Source: Pimelobacter simplex
GTDB taxonomy: Bacteria > Actinomycetota > Actinomycetes > Propionibacteriales > Nocardioidaceae
NCBI RefSeq assembly: GCF_900114845.1
Contig: NZ_FOUK01000001.1
Span: 1,032,479 to 1,096,478, forward strand
Reading direction: 5' to 3'
DNA length: 64,000 bases
Part shown: positions 28,380 to 39,400 of the stretch, one piece after another
How the letters are laid out: the number at the start of each line of letters is the position of its first letter
Position numbering within the stretch: position 1 is the first letter of the stretch
The notes under the pieces: model-generated
Seen by the model: only the letters and a program-made list of their open reading frames with translations
Database searches by the model: none
What the model was told of the DNA's origin: nothing
Program-made: the position numbers and the translations under genes

Positions 28380-28615
28380 TGGCGAACCTGATCCACGCCC
28401 ACGAGCTGGACGAGCTCAACGACACCGACCTCGAGGCCAAGCTGCGCGAGGCCAAGGAGGAGCTGTTCAACCTGCGCTTCCAGGCGGCCACCGGCCAGCT
28501 GGAGAGCCACGGTCGGCTCCGCACGGTCAAGAAGGACATCGCCCGGATCTACACCGTGGTGCGTGAGCGCGAGCTCGGCATCCGGACCGCCCCGGGTACC
28601 GAGGAGGAGAACTGA
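28379..28615 (+). CDS. rpmC: 50S ribosomal protein L29
   Basis: The product has 78 residues ([38 protein letters not shown]). The all-helical L29 lies next to L23 at the tunnel exit. It is coupled to both neighbours by one-base overlaps. Confidence 0.97.
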   Translation: MANLIHAHELDELNDTDLEAKLREAKEELFNLRFQAATGQLESHGRLRTVKKDIARIYTVVRERELGIRTAPGTEEEN

Positions 28616-28890
28616 TGAGCGAGTCCGCCGAGACGACTCAGCGCAACGCCCGCAAGACCCGCGAGGGCCTCGTGGTCAGCGACAAGATGGACAAGACCGT
28701 GGTCGTGTCCGTCGAGGACCGCGTCAAGCACGCTCTGTACGGCAAGGTCCTGCGCCGCAACACGCGGCTCAAGGCCCACGACGAGCAGAACGACTGCGGC
28801 GTCGGCGACCGTGTCCTCATCATGGAGACCCGCCCGCTGTCGGCGACCAAGCGCTGGCGCGTGGTCGAGATCCTCGAGCGCGCGAAGTAA
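28615..28890 (+). CDS. rpsQ: 30S ribosomal protein S17
   Basis: The product has 91 residues with the OB-fold core ([35 protein letters not shown]). A 67-nt gap follows before rplN; that gap shows no hairpin with a T-run, so transcription probably continues from S10 into spc. Confidence 0.97.
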   Translation: MSESAETTQRNARKTREGLVVSDKMDKTVVVSVEDRVKHALYGKVLRRNTRLKAHDEQNDCGVGDRVLIMETRPLSATKRWRVVEILERAK

Positions 28891-28957
28891 ATCCGTTCGG
28901 CCAGGCTCAGGTCCCTGTTGAGGGTCTGAGAACCGGCACGACAACCAGGAGAAATCG

Positions 28958-29326
28958 ATGATTCAGCAGGAGTCGCGACTCAAGGTCGCCGACAACACCG
29001 GTGCCAAGGAGATCCTTTGCATCCGGGTGCTCGGCGGCTCCGGTCGTCGCTACGCCGGCATCGGCGACGTCATCGTCGCCACCGTCAAGGACGCCATCCC
29101 CGGCGGCAACGTCAAGAAGGGCGACGTCGTCAAGGCGGTCGTCGTGCGCACCGTCAAGGAGCGCCGCCGGCCCGACGGCTCGTACATCCGCTTCGACGAG
29201 AACGCGGCGGTGATCCTCAAGAACGACGGCGAGCCCCGTGGCACCCGCATCTTCGGCCCCGTGGGTCGCGAGCTGCGGGAGAAGAAGTTCATGAAGATCA
29301 TCTCGCTCGCGCCGGAGGTGCTGTGA
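28958..29326 (+). CDS. rplN: 50S ribosomal protein L14
   Basis: The product has 122 residues ([40 protein letters not shown]). First gene of the spc group. AGGAGAAAT before the start is a good ribosome-binding site, and the stop overlaps rplX. Confidence 0.98.
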   Translation: MIQQESRLKVADNTGAKEILCIRVLGGSGRRYAGIGDVIVATVKDAIPGGNVKKGDVVKAVVVRTVKERRRPDGSYIRFDENAAVILKNDGEPRGTRIFGPVGRELREKKFMKIISLAPEVL

Positions 29327-29721
29327 TGGCTACCCGCAAGAAGTCCGAGCAGGTGCGCAAGAAGCCCAACCTGCGCGTCAAGAAGGGCGACACCGTCAAG
29401 GTCATCGCCGGCAAGGACAAGGGCGCCGAGGGCAAGATCATCAAGGTCCTCCGTGAGGAGGAGCGCGTGATCGTCGAGGGTGTCAACCGGATCAAGAAGC
29501 ACACCAAGGTCGTCGACCAGGGTGGGCGCTCCGGCAACACCGGCGGCATCATCACCACCGAGGCCCCGATCCACGTGTCCAACGTGATGCTGGTCGAGGG
29601 CGACGGCGTGACCAAGATCGGCTACAAGCGGGTCGACGTCACCAAGCGCCGCCCCGACGGCTCGGAGTACCCGTCGACGCGCAGCGTCCGTATCTCCCGC
29701 AAGACCGGGAAGGAGATCTGA
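29326..29721 (+). CDS. rplX: 50S ribosomal protein L24
   Basis: The product has 131 residues from ATG 29326, which overlaps the L14 stop. The KOW motif [20 protein letters not shown] is intact. The N-terminal 15 residues and C-terminal tail are longer than in E. coli. L24 initiates 50S assembly. Confidence 0.97.
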   Translation: MATRKKSEQVRKKPNLRVKKGDTVKVIAGKDKGAEGKIIKVLREEERVIVEGVNRIKKHTKVVDQGGRSGNTGGIITTEAPIHVSNVMLVEGDGVTKIGYKRVDVTKRRPDGSEYPSTRSVRISRKTGKEI

Positions 29722-29722
29722 G

Positions 29723-30292
29723 ATGAGCGAGACCACCATCGAGAAGGTCACCCCTCGGCTCAAGACCAAGTACCGCGAGGAGATCCTCCCGGCGCTCAAG
29801 TCCGAGTTCGAGATCGCCAACGTCATGCAGGTCCCCGGTCTGACCAAGATCGTGGTCAACATGGGTGTCGGCGAGGCTGCCCGCGACTCGAAGCTGATCG
29901 AGGGCGCGATCCGCGACCTCACCGCGATCACCGGCCAGAAGCCGGCCGTGACCAAGGCCCGCAAGTCGATCGCCCAGTTCAAGCTCCGTGAGGGCATGCC
30001 GATCGGCACGCACGTCACGCTGCGCGGCGACCGCATGTGGGAGTTCCTCGACCGTCTGCTGTCGCTGGCGCTCCCGCGCATCCGCGACTTCCGGGGCCTC
30101 TCGCCCAAGCAGTTCGACGGCCGCGGCAACTACACCTTCGGTCTGACCGAGCAGGTCATGTTCCACGAGATCGACCAGGACAAGGTCGACCGCCAGCGGG
30201 GCATGGACATCACCATCGTCACCACGGCGACCAACGACGAGCAGGGGCGCGCGCTGCTGAAGCAGCTCGGCTTCCCGTTCAAGGAGAACTGA
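29723..30292 (+). CDS. rplE: 50S ribosomal protein L5
   Basis: The product has 189 residues ([56 protein letters not shown]). L5 binds 5S rRNA. Start 1 nt after the rplX stop. Confidence 0.98.
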
Positions 30293-30293
30293 C

Positions 30294-30479
30294 ATGGCGA
30301 AGACTGCGCTCAAGGTCAAGGCCGCCCGCAAGCCGAAGTTCGCGGTGCGCGGCTACACCCGCTGCCAGCGCTGCGGCCGCCCCAAGGCCGTCTACCGCAA
30401 GTTCGGCCTGTGCCGGATCTGCCTGCGGGAGATGGCCCACCGTGGTGAGCTGCCCGGCGTCACCAAGTCGAGCTGGTAA
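30294..30479 (+). CDS. rpsN: 30S ribosomal protein S14, zinc-binding short form
   Basis: The product has 61 residues, the short (type Z) S14. Two CxxC pairs (RCQRCGRP and LCRICLRE) bind zinc. Organisms with this form often keep a second, zinc-free S14 under Zur control elsewhere; none is visible here. It starts 1 nt after rplE. Confidence 0.97.
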
Positions 30480-30546
30480 CCCCAACACGTAGAAGGTCGC
30501 ACCGCCGACGCGCGGCGCGAAACCACTTCGAGAAAGAACACACATC

Positions 30547-30951
30547 ATGACGATGACTGACCCGATCGCAGACATGCTCACGCGTCTGCGCAACGCCAAC
30601 CAGGCGTACCACGACGCGGTGACCATGCCGTACAGCAAGCTCAAGGAAGGCGTCGCGGAGATCCTCAAGCAGGAGGGGTACATCACCTCCTTCGGGGTCG
30701 CCGACAACGAGAACGGCGTCGGCCAGCTGCTGACGATCACGCTCAAGTACGGCCGCAACCGCGAGCGCTCGATCGCCGGCGTCCGCCGCATCAGCAAGCC
30801 CGGTCTGCGGGTGTACGCCAAGCACACCGGCCTGCCCAAGGTCCTCGGTGGCCTGGGCGTCGCGATCATCTCGACGAGCCAGGGTCTGCTGACCGACCGC
30901 CAGGCCAACCAGAAGGGCGTGGGTGGGGAAGTCCTCGCCTACGTCTGGTGA
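30547..30951 (+). CDS. rpsH: 30S ribosomal protein S8
   Basis: The product has 134 residues ([39 protein letters not shown]). S8 represses the spc operon in E. coli. A 67-nt gap separates it from rpsN; I saw no clear S8-type helix there. Confidence 0.98.
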   Translation: MTMTDPIADMLTRLRNANQAYHDAVTMPYSKLKEGVAEILKQEGYITSFGVADNENGVGQLLTITLKYGRNRERSIAGVRRISKPGLRVYAKHTGLPKVLGGLGVAIISTSQGLLTDRQANQKGVGGEVLAYVW

Positions 30952-30973
30952 CAAGGGAAGGAGAGAGAAGAAC

Positions 30974-31513
30974 ATGTCGCGCATCGGCAAGCTCCCCGTC
31001 CCGGTCCCGGCTGGGGTAGACATCCAGATCAACGGCGCCGACGTCACGGTGAAGGGTCCCAAGGGCACCCTGAGCCACACCGTCGCTGCTCCGATCACCG
31101 TCGAGAAGGGCGAGGGCGTCCTGGACGTCAAGCGCCCCGACGACGAGCGCCAGTCCAAGGCGCTTCACGGCCTGTCCCGCACCCTGATCAACAACATGGT
31201 CGTGGGCGTGACCGAGGGCTACGAGAAGAAGCTCGAGATCGTGGGCGTGGGCTACCGCGTCCTGTCCAAGGGCCCGACCCAGCTGGAGTTCCAGCTCGGC
31301 TACTCGCACCCGATCATCTTCGACGCCCCCGAGGGCATCACCTTCGCGGTGGAGGGCCCGACCAAGCTCGGCGTCGTCGGCATCGACAAGCAGCTGGTCG
31401 GCGAGGTCGCCGCCAACATCCGCAAGCTCCGCAAGCCCGAGCCGTACAAGGGCAAGGGCGTCCGGTACTCCGGCGAGCACGTCCGTCGCAAGGTCGGAAA
31501 GGCTGGTAAGTGA
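30974..31513 (+). CDS. rplF: 50S ribosomal protein L6
   Basis: The product has 179 residues from ATG 30974 ([19 protein letters not shown]). The C-terminal [20 protein letters not shown] is the conserved rRNA contact. An in-frame extension to 30923 overlaps rpsH and was rejected. The ribosome-binding stretch is GGAAGGAGAG. Confidence 0.98.
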   Translation: MSRIGKLPVPVPAGVDIQINGADVTVKGPKGTLSHTVAAPITVEKGEGVLDVKRPDDERQSKALHGLSRTLINNMVVGVTEGYEKKLEIVGVGYRVLSKGPTQLEFQLGYSHPIIFDAPEGITFAVEGPTKLGVVGIDKQLVGEVAANIRKLRKPEPYKGKGVRYSGEHVRRKVGKAGK

Positions 31514-31514
31514 C

Positions 31515-31898
31515 ATGGCGATCACCCTGAAGTACCAGCGGAAGCTGTCCGCTCGCGCGTCCTCGCGCCTGCGCCGTCAGGTCCGCGGTCGCAAGAAGAT
31601 CTCCGGGACGGCCGAGCGTCCGCGCCTGGTCATCACCCGGTCGAGCAAGCACATCACCGCCCAGGTCGTCGACGACCTGGTCGGCAAGACCCTGGTGTCG
31701 GCCTCGACGCTCGAAGGCGACCTGCGCGCCCTCGACGGCGACAAGACGGCCAAGGCCAAGAAGGTCGGCGAGCTCGTCGCCGCCCGTGCCAAGGAGCAGG
31801 GCGTGGAGTCGGTCGTCTTCGACCGCGCCGGCAACAAGTATCACGGTCGCATCGCGGCCCTGGCAGATGGCGCCCGCGAGGGCGGCCTGACCTTCTGA
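31515..31898 (+). CDS. rplR: 50S ribosomal protein L18
   Basis: The product has 127 residues ([24 protein letters not shown] end). L18 binds 5S rRNA with L5. It starts 1 nt after the rplF stop. Confidence 0.98.
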   Translation: MAITLKYQRKLSARASSRLRRQVRGRKKISGTAERPRLVITRSSKHITAQVVDDLVGKTLVSASTLEGDLRALDGDKTAKAKKVGELVAARAKEQGVESVVFDRAGNKYHGRIAALADGAREGGLTF

Positions 31899-31923
31899 CC
31901 GCGAACAGGACTGAGGAGAGATC

Positions 31924-32568
31924 ATGAGCGGAGCCCAGCGCGGACAGCGTTCGGGTGGCGACCGTGGCGGCCGTGGTGGCCGTGACGATCGCCGCGGCGG
32001 CGCCGACAAGAACCAGTACGTCGAGCGGGTCGTTGCCATCAACCGCGTCGCCAAGGTCGTGAAGGGTGGACGTCGCTTCAGCTTCACCGCCCTCGTGATC
32101 GTGGGCGACGGCGACGGTCTGGTGGGCGTCGGCTACGGCAAGGCCAAGGAAGTTCCCGCGGCGATCGCCAAGGGTGTCGAGGAGGCGAAGAAGAACTTCT
32201 TCCGCGTCCCCCGCATCCAGGGCACGATCCCGCACCCGGTCCAGGGTGAGAAGGCTGCCGGCGTGGTGTTCCTGCGCCCGGCCGCCCCCGGTACCGGTGT
32301 CATCGCCGGTGGTCCGGTGCGCGCCGTCCTGGAGTGCGCCGGCATCCACGACGTCCTCAGCAAGTCGCTGGGCTCGTCGAACCAGATCAACATCGTGCAC
32401 GCGACCGTCGAGGCCCTCCGCATGCTGGAGATGCCCGAGACGGTGGCCGCGCGTCGTGGCCTGCCGGTCGAGCACGTCGCCCCGGCGGCGCTGCTCAAGG
32501 CCAAGGCCGAGGGCGAGGCCGCTGCGGTGGCCGCGAAGTCCTCGTCGAACCAGGCGGTGTCGGTCTGA
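31924..32568 (+). CDS. rpsE: 30S ribosomal protein S5
   Basis: The product has 214 residues. A basic, glycine-rich N-terminus ([19 protein letters not shown]) precedes the dsRNA-binding fold ([19 protein letters not shown]) and the C-terminal domain. S5 affects decoding fidelity. The stop overlaps rpmD (TGATG). Confidence 0.98.
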   Translation: MSGAQRGQRSGGDRGGRGGRDDRRGGADKNQYVERVVAINRVAKVVKGGRRFSFTALVIVGDGDGLVGVGYGKAKEVPAAIAKGVEEAKKNFFRVPRIQGTIPHPVQGEKAAGVVFLRPAAPGTGVIAGGPVRAVLECAGIHDVLSKSLGSSNQINIVHATVEALRMLEMPETVAARRGLPVEHVAPAALLKAKAEGEAAAVAAKSSSNQAVSV

Positions 32569-32756
32569 TGGCACAGCTCAAGGTTCAGCAGACCAAGTCG
32601 AAGATCGGCACCAAGGCCAACCAGCGCGAGACCCTGCGCACCCTCGGCCTCAAGCGGATCGGCGACGTCGTGATCAAGGAGGACCGTCCCGAGATCCGGG
32701 GCATGGTCCAGACCGTCCGTCACCTGGTGACGGTCGAGGTTGTCGGAGGCGAGTGA
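32568..32756 (+). CDS. rpmD: 50S ribosomal protein L30
   Basis: The product has 62 residues ([38 protein letters not shown]). ATG 32568 shares one base with the rpsE stop. The longer frame upstream is antisense-style read-through of rpsE and was ignored. Confidence 0.96.
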   Translation: MAQLKVQQTKSKIGTKANQRETLRTLGLKRIGDVVIKEDRPEIRGMVQTVRHLVTVEVVGGE

Positions 32757-32758
32757 CG

Positions 32759-33199
32759 ATGACGCTCAAGCTGCACCACCTGCGCCCGGCCCCGGGCGCC
32801 AAGACCGCCAAGACCCGCGTGGGTCGTGGTGAGGGCTCCAAGGGCAAGACCGCCGGTCGTGGTACGAAGGGCACCAAGGCCCGCTACCAGGTCCCGGTCG
32901 CGTTCGAGGGTGGCCAGATGCCGCTGCACATGCGGCTCCCGAAGCTCAAGGGCTTCCGGAACCCCTTCAAGGTGACCTTCCAGGTCGTCAACCTCGACAA
33001 GATCAGCGCGCTGTTCCCCGAGGGTGGCGACGTCACCCCGGAGACGCTGGTCGCCAAGGGCGCGGTCCGCAAGGGCCACCCCGTCAAGGTGCTCGGCCAG
33101 GGTGACCTGACGGTCAAGGTCGCGGTGAGCGCCGAGGCGTTCTCGTCCTCGGCCAAGGAGAAGATCGAGAGCGCCGGCGGGACCATCACGGTCCTGTGA
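32759..33199 (+). CDS. rplO: 50S ribosomal protein L15
   Basis: The product has 146 residues from ATG 32759 ([19 protein letters not shown]). The glycine-rich [19 protein letters not shown] is the L15 signature. It is the last gene before a strong hairpin, so the S10-spc transcript probably ends after it in part. Confidence 0.97.
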   Translation: MTLKLHHLRPAPGAKTAKTRVGRGEGSKGKTAGRGTKGTKARYQVPVAFEGGQMPLHMRLPKLKGFRNPFKVTFQVVNLDKISALFPEGGDVTPETLVAKGAVRKGHPVKVLGQGDLTVKVAVSAEAFSSSAKEKIESAGGTITVL

Positions 33200-33211
33200 G
33201 GCACTCGCGAG

Positions 33212-33248
33212 GGGCGCGGTGGCTGGCTTCGGTCAGCAGACCGCGCCC
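33212..33248 (+). terminator. Hairpin with TTCG tetraloop after rplO
   Basis: GGGCGCGGT pairs with ACCGCGCCC (9 bp). Nested inside is GCTGGC-TTCG-GTCAGC, a stem capped by a stable C(TTCG)G loop. Only a weak T-rich stretch follows, so it may be an attenuator or RNA-stability element as much as a full terminator. It separates rplO from secY. Confidence 0.75.
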
Positions 33249-33312
33249 TTCGTGTGTCTCGGGCCGGTCGGTGCGTCGCGTCCCCGCGACCACCTCCCGG
33301 CTCGCAGCACGG

Positions 33313-33336
33313 TTGCAACACCCCGCCTGTTAGGCT
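33313..33336 (+). promoter_or_regulatory. Candidate secY promoter
   Basis: TAGGCT at 33331-33336 is a good -10 box. A TTGCAA at 33313-33318 is only 12 nt upstream, too close for a standard -35, so the -35 is uncertain. The 230-nt gap 33200-33429 otherwise holds only the upstream hairpin and an AAAGAGGA ribosome-binding site at the secY start. Confidence 0.35.
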
Positions 33337-33429
33337 TCCCGCGGCCGCTCGCCCGTCATCGTCAGGTGGTCACCCCCGCCGGATCGACGGCCTGCCGAGA
33401 CGGCAGCCTGGAGTAGAAAGAGGACCCGA

Positions 33430-34740
33430 GTGCTCAGCGCGTTCGTGAACGCCTTCCGGACCCCGGACCTGCGGCGCAAGCTGCTGTTCGTCCTGGTGAT
33501 CATCGTGATCTTCCGGGCCGGTTCGCAGATCCCCGCCCCCGGTGTGCACGTCTCCAACGTGGAGTTCTGCATCGGCGAGGCCCAGAAGGGTGAGAACGCC
33601 AGTCTCTACAGCCTGGTGAATCTCTTCTCCGGCGGCGCCCTGCTCCAGCTGACGATCTTCGCGCTCGGCATCATGCCGTACATCACCGCGAGCATCATCC
33701 TGCAGCTGCTCGTCGTGGTGATCCCGCGCCTCGAGGCCCTCAAGAAGGAGGGTCAGTCCGGGCAGACCAAGATCACGCAGTACACGCGCTACCTCACGCT
33801 CGGCCTCGCCGTCCTCCAGGCCACCGGCATCGTGGCGCTGGCCCGGTCGCGCAACCTGCTCCAGGGCTGTGATCGCGACCTGCTGCACAGCAACGACACC
33901 AAGACCTTCCTCGTCATGGTCGTGACCATGACCGCGGGCACCGCCGTCATCATGTGGCTCGGTGAGCTCATCACCGAGCGCGGCGTCGGCAACGGCATGT
34001 CGATCCTCATCTTCACCCAGGTCGTCGCGACCTTCCCGGCCGCGCTGTGGCAGGTGAAGATCACCGAGGGCTGGTGGACGTTCGGCATCGTGGTGGTGAT
34101 CGGGTTGGTCCTGGTCGCGGCCGTCATCTTCATCGAGCAGGCGCAGCGCCGGATCCCGGTGCAGTACGCCCGCCGGATGGTGGGCCGCAAGATGTTCGGC
34201 GGCAGCTCGACGTACATCCCGCTCAAGGTCAACCAGGCCGGCATCATCCCGGTCATCTTCGCCAGCTCGCTGCTCTACCTGCCGGCGATGGCGGTCCAGT
34301 TCAACCAGAACTCCGAGAACCCGAGCAAGGTGATCCGCTGGGTGAACGAGTACCTCGTCGACCAGGGCAACCCGGTCCACATGGCGGCGTACTTCCTCCT
34401 GATCATCTTCTTCACCTACTTCTACGTGTCGATCACCTTCAACCCGCAAGAGGTGGCCGACAACATGAAGAAGTACGGCGGCTTCATCCCCGGGATCCGG
34501 GCGGGCAAGCCGACCCAGGACTACCTGTCCTACGTCCTGTCCCGCATCACGCTGCCGGGCGCTCTCTACCTGGGTCTGATCTCGCTCGTGCCGCTGATCG
34601 CGTTCGTGCTGATCAATGCCTCCCAGAACTTCCCCTTCGGTGGAACCTCCATCCTGATCATGGTGGGTGTCGCCCTCGACACGGTGAAGCAGATCGAGAG
34701 CCAGCTCCAGCAGCGCAACTACGAAGGATTCCTCCGTTGA
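33430..34740 (+). CDS. secY: Preprotein translocase subunit SecY
   Basis: The 436-residue channel protein has about ten membrane helices. Conserved parts include RKLLFVLVIIVIFRAGSQIP at helix 1, FALGIMPYITASIILQLL at helix 2 and the cytoplasmic loop ending NMKKYGGFIPGIRAGKPT. It forms the Sec channel with SecE and SecG. The GTG start follows AAAGAGGA by a normal distance. Its stop overlaps the adk TTG start (TTGA). A preceding hairpin and -10 box suggest partly independent transcription from the spc operon. Confidence 0.98.
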   Translation: MLSAFVNAFRTPDLRRKLLFVLVIIVIFRAGSQIPAPGVHVSNVEFCIGEAQKGENASLYSLVNLFSGGALLQLTIFALGIMPYITASIILQLLVVVIPRLEALKKEGQSGQTKITQYTRYLTLGLAVLQATGIVALARSRNLLQGCDRDLLHSNDTKTFLVMVVTMTAGTAVIMWLGELITERGVGNGMSILIFTQVVATFPAALWQVKITEGWWTFGIVVVIGLVLVAAVIFIEQAQRRIPVQYARRMVGRKMFGGSSTYIPLKVNQAGIIPVIFASSLLYLPAMAVQFNQNSENPSKVIRWVNEYLVDQGNPVHMAAYFLLIIFFTYFYVSITFNPQEVADNMKKYGGFIPGIRAGKPTQDYLSYVLSRITLPGALYLGLISLVPLIAFVLINASQNFPFGGTSILIMVGVALDTVKQIESQLQQRNYEGFLR

Positions 34741-35312
34741 GGCTTCTGATCATGGGCCCCCCTGGGGCCGGCAAGGGCACCCAGGCGAAGGCGGTCGCCG
34801 GCCACTTCGAGGTCCCCGCGATCTCGACCGGCGACATCTTCCGGGCCAACGTCAGCGGGGGCACCCCGCTCGGCGTCGAGGCGCAGAAGTACATGGACCG
34901 GGGCGAGTACGTCCCCGACGAGATCACCAACAACATGGTCCGCGGACGCATCGCCGAGCCGGACGCCGAGAAGGGCTTCCTCCTCGACGGCTACCCGCGC
35001 ACGCTGTCCCAGGTCACCGAGCTCGACGCGATGATCGACGCCACCGGCCACCGCCTCGACGCGGTGCTCGTGCTCACCGTCGACCAGGAGGCCCTCCTCG
35101 GCCGCCTGCTCAAGCGGGCCGAGACCGAGGGTCGCGCCGACGACACCGAGGACGTCATCCGGCGTCGCCTCGAGGTCTACACGGCCGAGACCGAGCCGCT
35201 CATCGCGGTGTACGCCGAGCGCGGCCTGGTCGTCTCGGTCGACGGCATGGGCGAGATCGACGAGGTCCAGCAGCGGATCTTCGACGCGCTCGACGACATT
35301 CCGCAGAGCTGA
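34737..35312 (+). CDS. adk: Adenylate kinase
   Basis: The 191-residue enzyme (AMP + ATP to 2 ADP) has P-loop MGPPGAGKGTQAK and DGYPRTLSQ. The LID is the short type, without zinc cysteines, as in other actinobacteria. The start is TTG 34737, which overlaps the secY stop by 4 nt; the next in-frame methionine (MGPPGAG) would cut the first beta strand. Coupling to secY is standard for this cluster. Confidence 0.96.
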   Translation: MRLLIMGPPGAGKGTQAKAVAGHFEVPAISTGDIFRANVSGGTPLGVEAQKYMDRGEYVPDEITNNMVRGRIAEPDAEKGFLLDGYPRTLSQVTELDAMIDATGHRLDAVLVLTVDQEALLGRLLKRAETEGRADDTEDVIRRRLEVYTAETEPLIAVYAERGLVVSVDGMGEIDEVQQRIFDALDDIPQS

Positions 35313-35403
35313 ATGGCCCGAGCGTGTCGCAGACGGACCTTGCCGCCCGGGCCTCGCAGGCTCGGCTGAACAGCCCGGCGGGCTCGGCCCGGGCGGTCTG
35401 ACC

Positions 35404-36228
35404 GTGTTCTTCGACCAGCACCGGATCGAGATCAAGACCCCCGAGCAGGTCCGCGCCATGCGGACGGCGGGGCTCGTGGTCGGGCGCACGCTCGAGCGGC
35501 TCCGTGCCGCGGTGCGCCCGGGGGTCAGCACCGCCGAGCTCGACGCGCTGGCCGAGGCGAGCATCCGCGAGCAGGGCGGCACGCCGTCCTTCCTCGGGTA
35601 CGGCGTCCCGCCGTTCCCGGCGAGCATCTGCGCGTCGGTCAACGAGCAGGTCGTGCACGGCGTCCCGGGTGCGCAGGTGCTCGCGGAGGGCGACGTCATC
35701 TCGATCGACTGCGGCGCCATCGTCGAGGGCTGGCACGGCGACGCGGCGATCACCGTGGCGGTCGGTCCGGTCCGGCCCGACGTGGCCGCGCTGGTGCGGG
35801 TCACCGAGGAGGCGCTGTGGCGTGGCCTGGCCGCCGCGCGGATCGGTGGCCGGGTCAGCGACATCTCGCACGCCGTCGAGAGCCACGTCCGGGCCGCGGG
35901 CGACTACGGCATCGTCGACGGCTACACCGGCCACGGCATCGGCACGTCGATGCACATGGAGCCCGACGTGCCCAACGAGGGCCGGCCGGGGCGCGGGCCG
36001 CGGCTCAAGCGCGGCATCGCGCTGGCGGTGGAGCCGATGATCACGCTCGGCACCCACGACACCGACGTCCTCGACGACGAGTGGACCGTGGTGACCGCCG
36101 ACGGCACCTGGGCCGCGCACTTCGAGCACACGTTCGCGCTGACCGAGGCGGGTGTCTGGGTCCTCACCGCCGAGGACGGCGGCCGCGCGCGGCTCGAGGA
36201 GCTCGGCGTCCCCTACGGCGGCGAGTGA
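35404..36228 (+). CDS. map: Type I methionine aminopeptidase
   Basis: The 274-residue enzyme removes N-terminal methionine. The metal ligands of the pita-bread fold are all visible: SIDCGAIVEGWHGDAA (two aspartates), YTGHGIGTSMHMEPDV (histidine), LAVEPMIT and EHTFALTE (glutamates). There is no N-terminal zinc finger. GTG 35404 is the first start in frame. In relatives map is followed closely by infA; here 13 kb lies between them. Confidence 0.96.
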   Translation: MFFDQHRIEIKTPEQVRAMRTAGLVVGRTLERLRAAVRPGVSTAELDALAEASIREQGGTPSFLGYGVPPFPASICASVNEQVVHGVPGAQVLAEGDVISIDCGAIVEGWHGDAAITVAVGPVRPDVAALVRVTEEALWRGLAAARIGGRVSDISHAVESHVRAAGDYGIVDGYTGHGIGTSMHMEPDVPNEGRPGRGPRLKRGIALAVEPMITLGTHDTDVLDDEWTVVTADGTWAAHFEHTFALTEAGVWVLTAEDGGRARLEELGVPYGGE

Positions 36229-36408
36229 GCCGACCGGCTCCGTGCCGCGCGACCCCCGATCGGGTTCCGTGCCTAGCCCATCCTGACCCCCTCCAGGGCG
36301 GCATCGGGGCGATTTTGGTGAGACCTACGTAACATTTGTGCCGTTCGGGCCAGAAGTCCCGGTTCCTCCCCGTACCGTCCTTGGCGGAGAGGGAGGGACA
36401 AACAAAAT

Positions 36409-39400
36409 ATGGGACACGTACGCCCGAATGAGGGTGGAAGCGTGCGTCGCTGGGCCGTGGGGGCCCTGACGCTGCTCGTTGCAATCATCAGTGTGCTGGC
36501 GGCGGTGCCGTCGGCCCAGGCCGCAGCCGATTCGCTGCAGATCGACAAGTCGGTGGACAACGCGACCCCGAAGCCGGGGGAGTCGTTCACCTACCAGATC
36601 CAGGTCCGCTGCTCGGAGGACGACTGCCTCGACGCCCGCGTGGTGGACGAGCTGCCGGACGAGCTGGTCGGGTTCCCGATCCAGAACGTCACGTACAGCC
36701 CGAACGCCACCGCGGTGCCGCGGACGGTCACCTGGCAGCCGGGCAGCTCGGCGACCCCGCCGGCGAAGGTCGTGGCGGGCACGTCGCTGACCGTCGACCT
36801 GGCGCAGGTCACCGACGGTCCGGTGGGCGTCGGCCTGCAGGCCGGTACGACGTACACGATCTCGATCTCGCTGAAGGTGCCGGACGACTACCCGCCGGGC
36901 ACCAGCCCGGAGATCGTCAACACCGCGACCGTCAGCGCGTCGAACGCCAACTCCAAGGACAGCAGCGCCTCGATCACCATCGAGTCGCCGATCCGGATGG
37001 GCGTCGACGTCACCAAGGGCTGGACGCCCGGCAGCCAGGCCTACAACCCCGGCGCCGACTCCGCGATCGCCCTCGGCGTGCGCAACGACAGCAACGTCGC
37101 GGTCGACAAGCTGACCGTCCAGGAGCCGAAGAACGCTCCGGACGGCGCGAGCGCGCTCGACGCCAGCAACCCCTTCACCATCACCGACTTCACCGGCTTC
37201 TCGGGCGTCAGCCTGCCCGCCGGCTGCGACACCGTCCGGGGGGGACGCCTACGTCCGCAGCGGCGGCACGTGGTCGTGGGTCCAGGGTGCCGACCGTCCG
37301 GCGGCCGACCCGCTGGCCCTCCCGGCCGGCGTGACGAACGCCGACGTCGGCGGCATCCGGCTGACCTGCACCGGGCCGATCGCGCCCGGGCAGCGGGCCA
37401 CGCTGACCCTCGACCTCGAGCAGCGCGCCACCCACCGCACCACGGGTGCCGACCTGTCGACGACCGAGCACCGGGTCGACAACACCGCGACCGGCAGCGC
37501 GCAGCTCGCCGGCCAGCCGAACGCGACCAAGGACGCCACGGCGTCGTACGTCGTGCGCCCGGCCATCCCGTCGGTCGAGGCCGCCAAGGACATCTCGCCC
37601 GGCACGATCACCGCCGGCCAGCAGGCCACCGCGACGATCAGCGGCACCAACGGCGGCGTCCCGGTCGACCGGCTGAAGATCGCCGACCTCGACTTCTTCG
37701 ACGACGAGGTCACCTTCGGCGGCTTCACCGCGCCGCTCAGCTGGCCCGCGGACGCCACCAGCGCCGAGCTGGTCTACCACCTGCTCGGCGGCGGCACGCA
37801 GAGCCAGACGCTGAGCAGCGGCCAGACCCCGGCAGGGCCGACCCAGAAGATCTCGGGCTTCGAGATCACCTGGACCGGACCGATCGAGGCCGACGAGACC
37901 GGCGGCGCGGCGTTCACCATCAAGACGACCGAGGACGCCACCGGCGGCCAGCCCCAGGTGACGCTCACCAACGAGGTCGACGTCGACGTGCAGGCCCCGA
38001 ACGGCCTCACCGACAGCGACGAGGCCCGCGACACCCTGCGCATCGTCGACCCGGCGATCACCACGAGCCTGATCAAGACCGTGCGGCCCTCGGTCGCCGT
38101 CGAGCCGGGCGAGTCGGTCATCTCCTCGCTGCGGGCCAACGCCATCGCCCACGGTGACGGCGCCCTGGTCCACGACATCGTGGTCGAGGACGTCGTCGGC
38201 AACGGCCCGGCCGAGTTCTGGGACGCGTTCGACCTCGTCTCGATCGCGCCGACCCAGGTGCCGGCCGGCACCCGGCTCACGGTCGAGGTGCAGGACACCG
38301 GCGGCGCCTGGCACAGCCTCGTCGTGCACGGTCCGCTGGGCGCCGCGAGCGTGCTGCGGCTCAACGCCGCCGACACCCAGGACGCGCTGAGCGACGCCGG
38401 CCTGAGCGCCGACGACGTCCAGGGCATCCGGTTCTCGTTCCACAACGCGGCCGGCTTCCCCGCCGACACCACCGTCACGCCGAACATCGAGTTCGGCGCG
38501 CGCAACGACCTGCGCGGCGGTGGCGCGATCACGCCCGGCCACGACACGGCGACGCCGTACGTCAACTCGGCCACGGTCACCGCGGACGGCGAGTCCGCCG
38601 GCGGCAACCAGCTCACCCACGCCGACGGCGCCCAGGGCACCGGCAGCGTGATCACCGACGCCGGCGGCCCCGGCCCCGGCGTCGACATCCGCAAGCAGTG
38701 GGTCGAGGCGGCGGTCGACGCGCAGTCGGGTGACCAGGCGACGACCCACCTGGACTGGAACCTCAGCAAGGGCTTCTCGCCGGTGAGCATCACCGACGGC
38801 GCCGCTCCGGCGACGACGCCGGTGGCCCAGACGGTCTACGACGCCTTCGACCTGGTCCGCATCGAGCCGATCGCCGGCTCGGGCACGCCGTACACCACGG
38901 GCTGGTACCTGCAGTACGACACCGTCACCGAGGTCGCGCTGTACAACGGCACCGCGTGGGTCGTCGTCCCGGCGCCCGGCGGTTCGTGGCGCGCGGCCGA
39001 CGGCGGCTTCAAGGGCTACACGCTGAGCACCGCGGAGCGTGGCTCCACGGTGGGCGTGCGGATCGTGGTCGCCGAGACCGCGGCCGACACGACCCGGCGC
39101 CAGGCCGCCCAGCAGGCGGGCAGCACGCTCGACCCGTTCGCGCCCGACCCGGGCAGCGGCGTGGGCGCCGGCAGCACCGACCGCCGGTTCTCGCTGCTGT
39201 GGCAGGTGCGCGACAAGGCCCGCTCCGACGGCCGCTTCGTCGTCGAGGACGAGGACTACAACACCGCCGACCAGGGCCTGGTCGAGAACGACGTCGCCCT
39301 GAGCGGCACGCCGGCCGGCGGCGGTTCCCCGGTGAGCGCCACCGACTCCGACACCATCCAGGTGCTGGACCCGGAGCCGGTCGTGGCCGTCGCCAAGTCG

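Noticed and set aside
35313-35403. Third full copy of the rpoA/YciO-type repeat after adk
   Set aside because: Only the first 13-14 bases match; the palindrome GGCAGCAAGCTGCC and later blocks are missing.
36409-38157. Separate 582-residue protein from the first frame of the surface gene
   Set aside because: After about residue 278 the translation turns into arginine-rich out-of-frame sequence, so it is the frameshifted product and not an independent gene.
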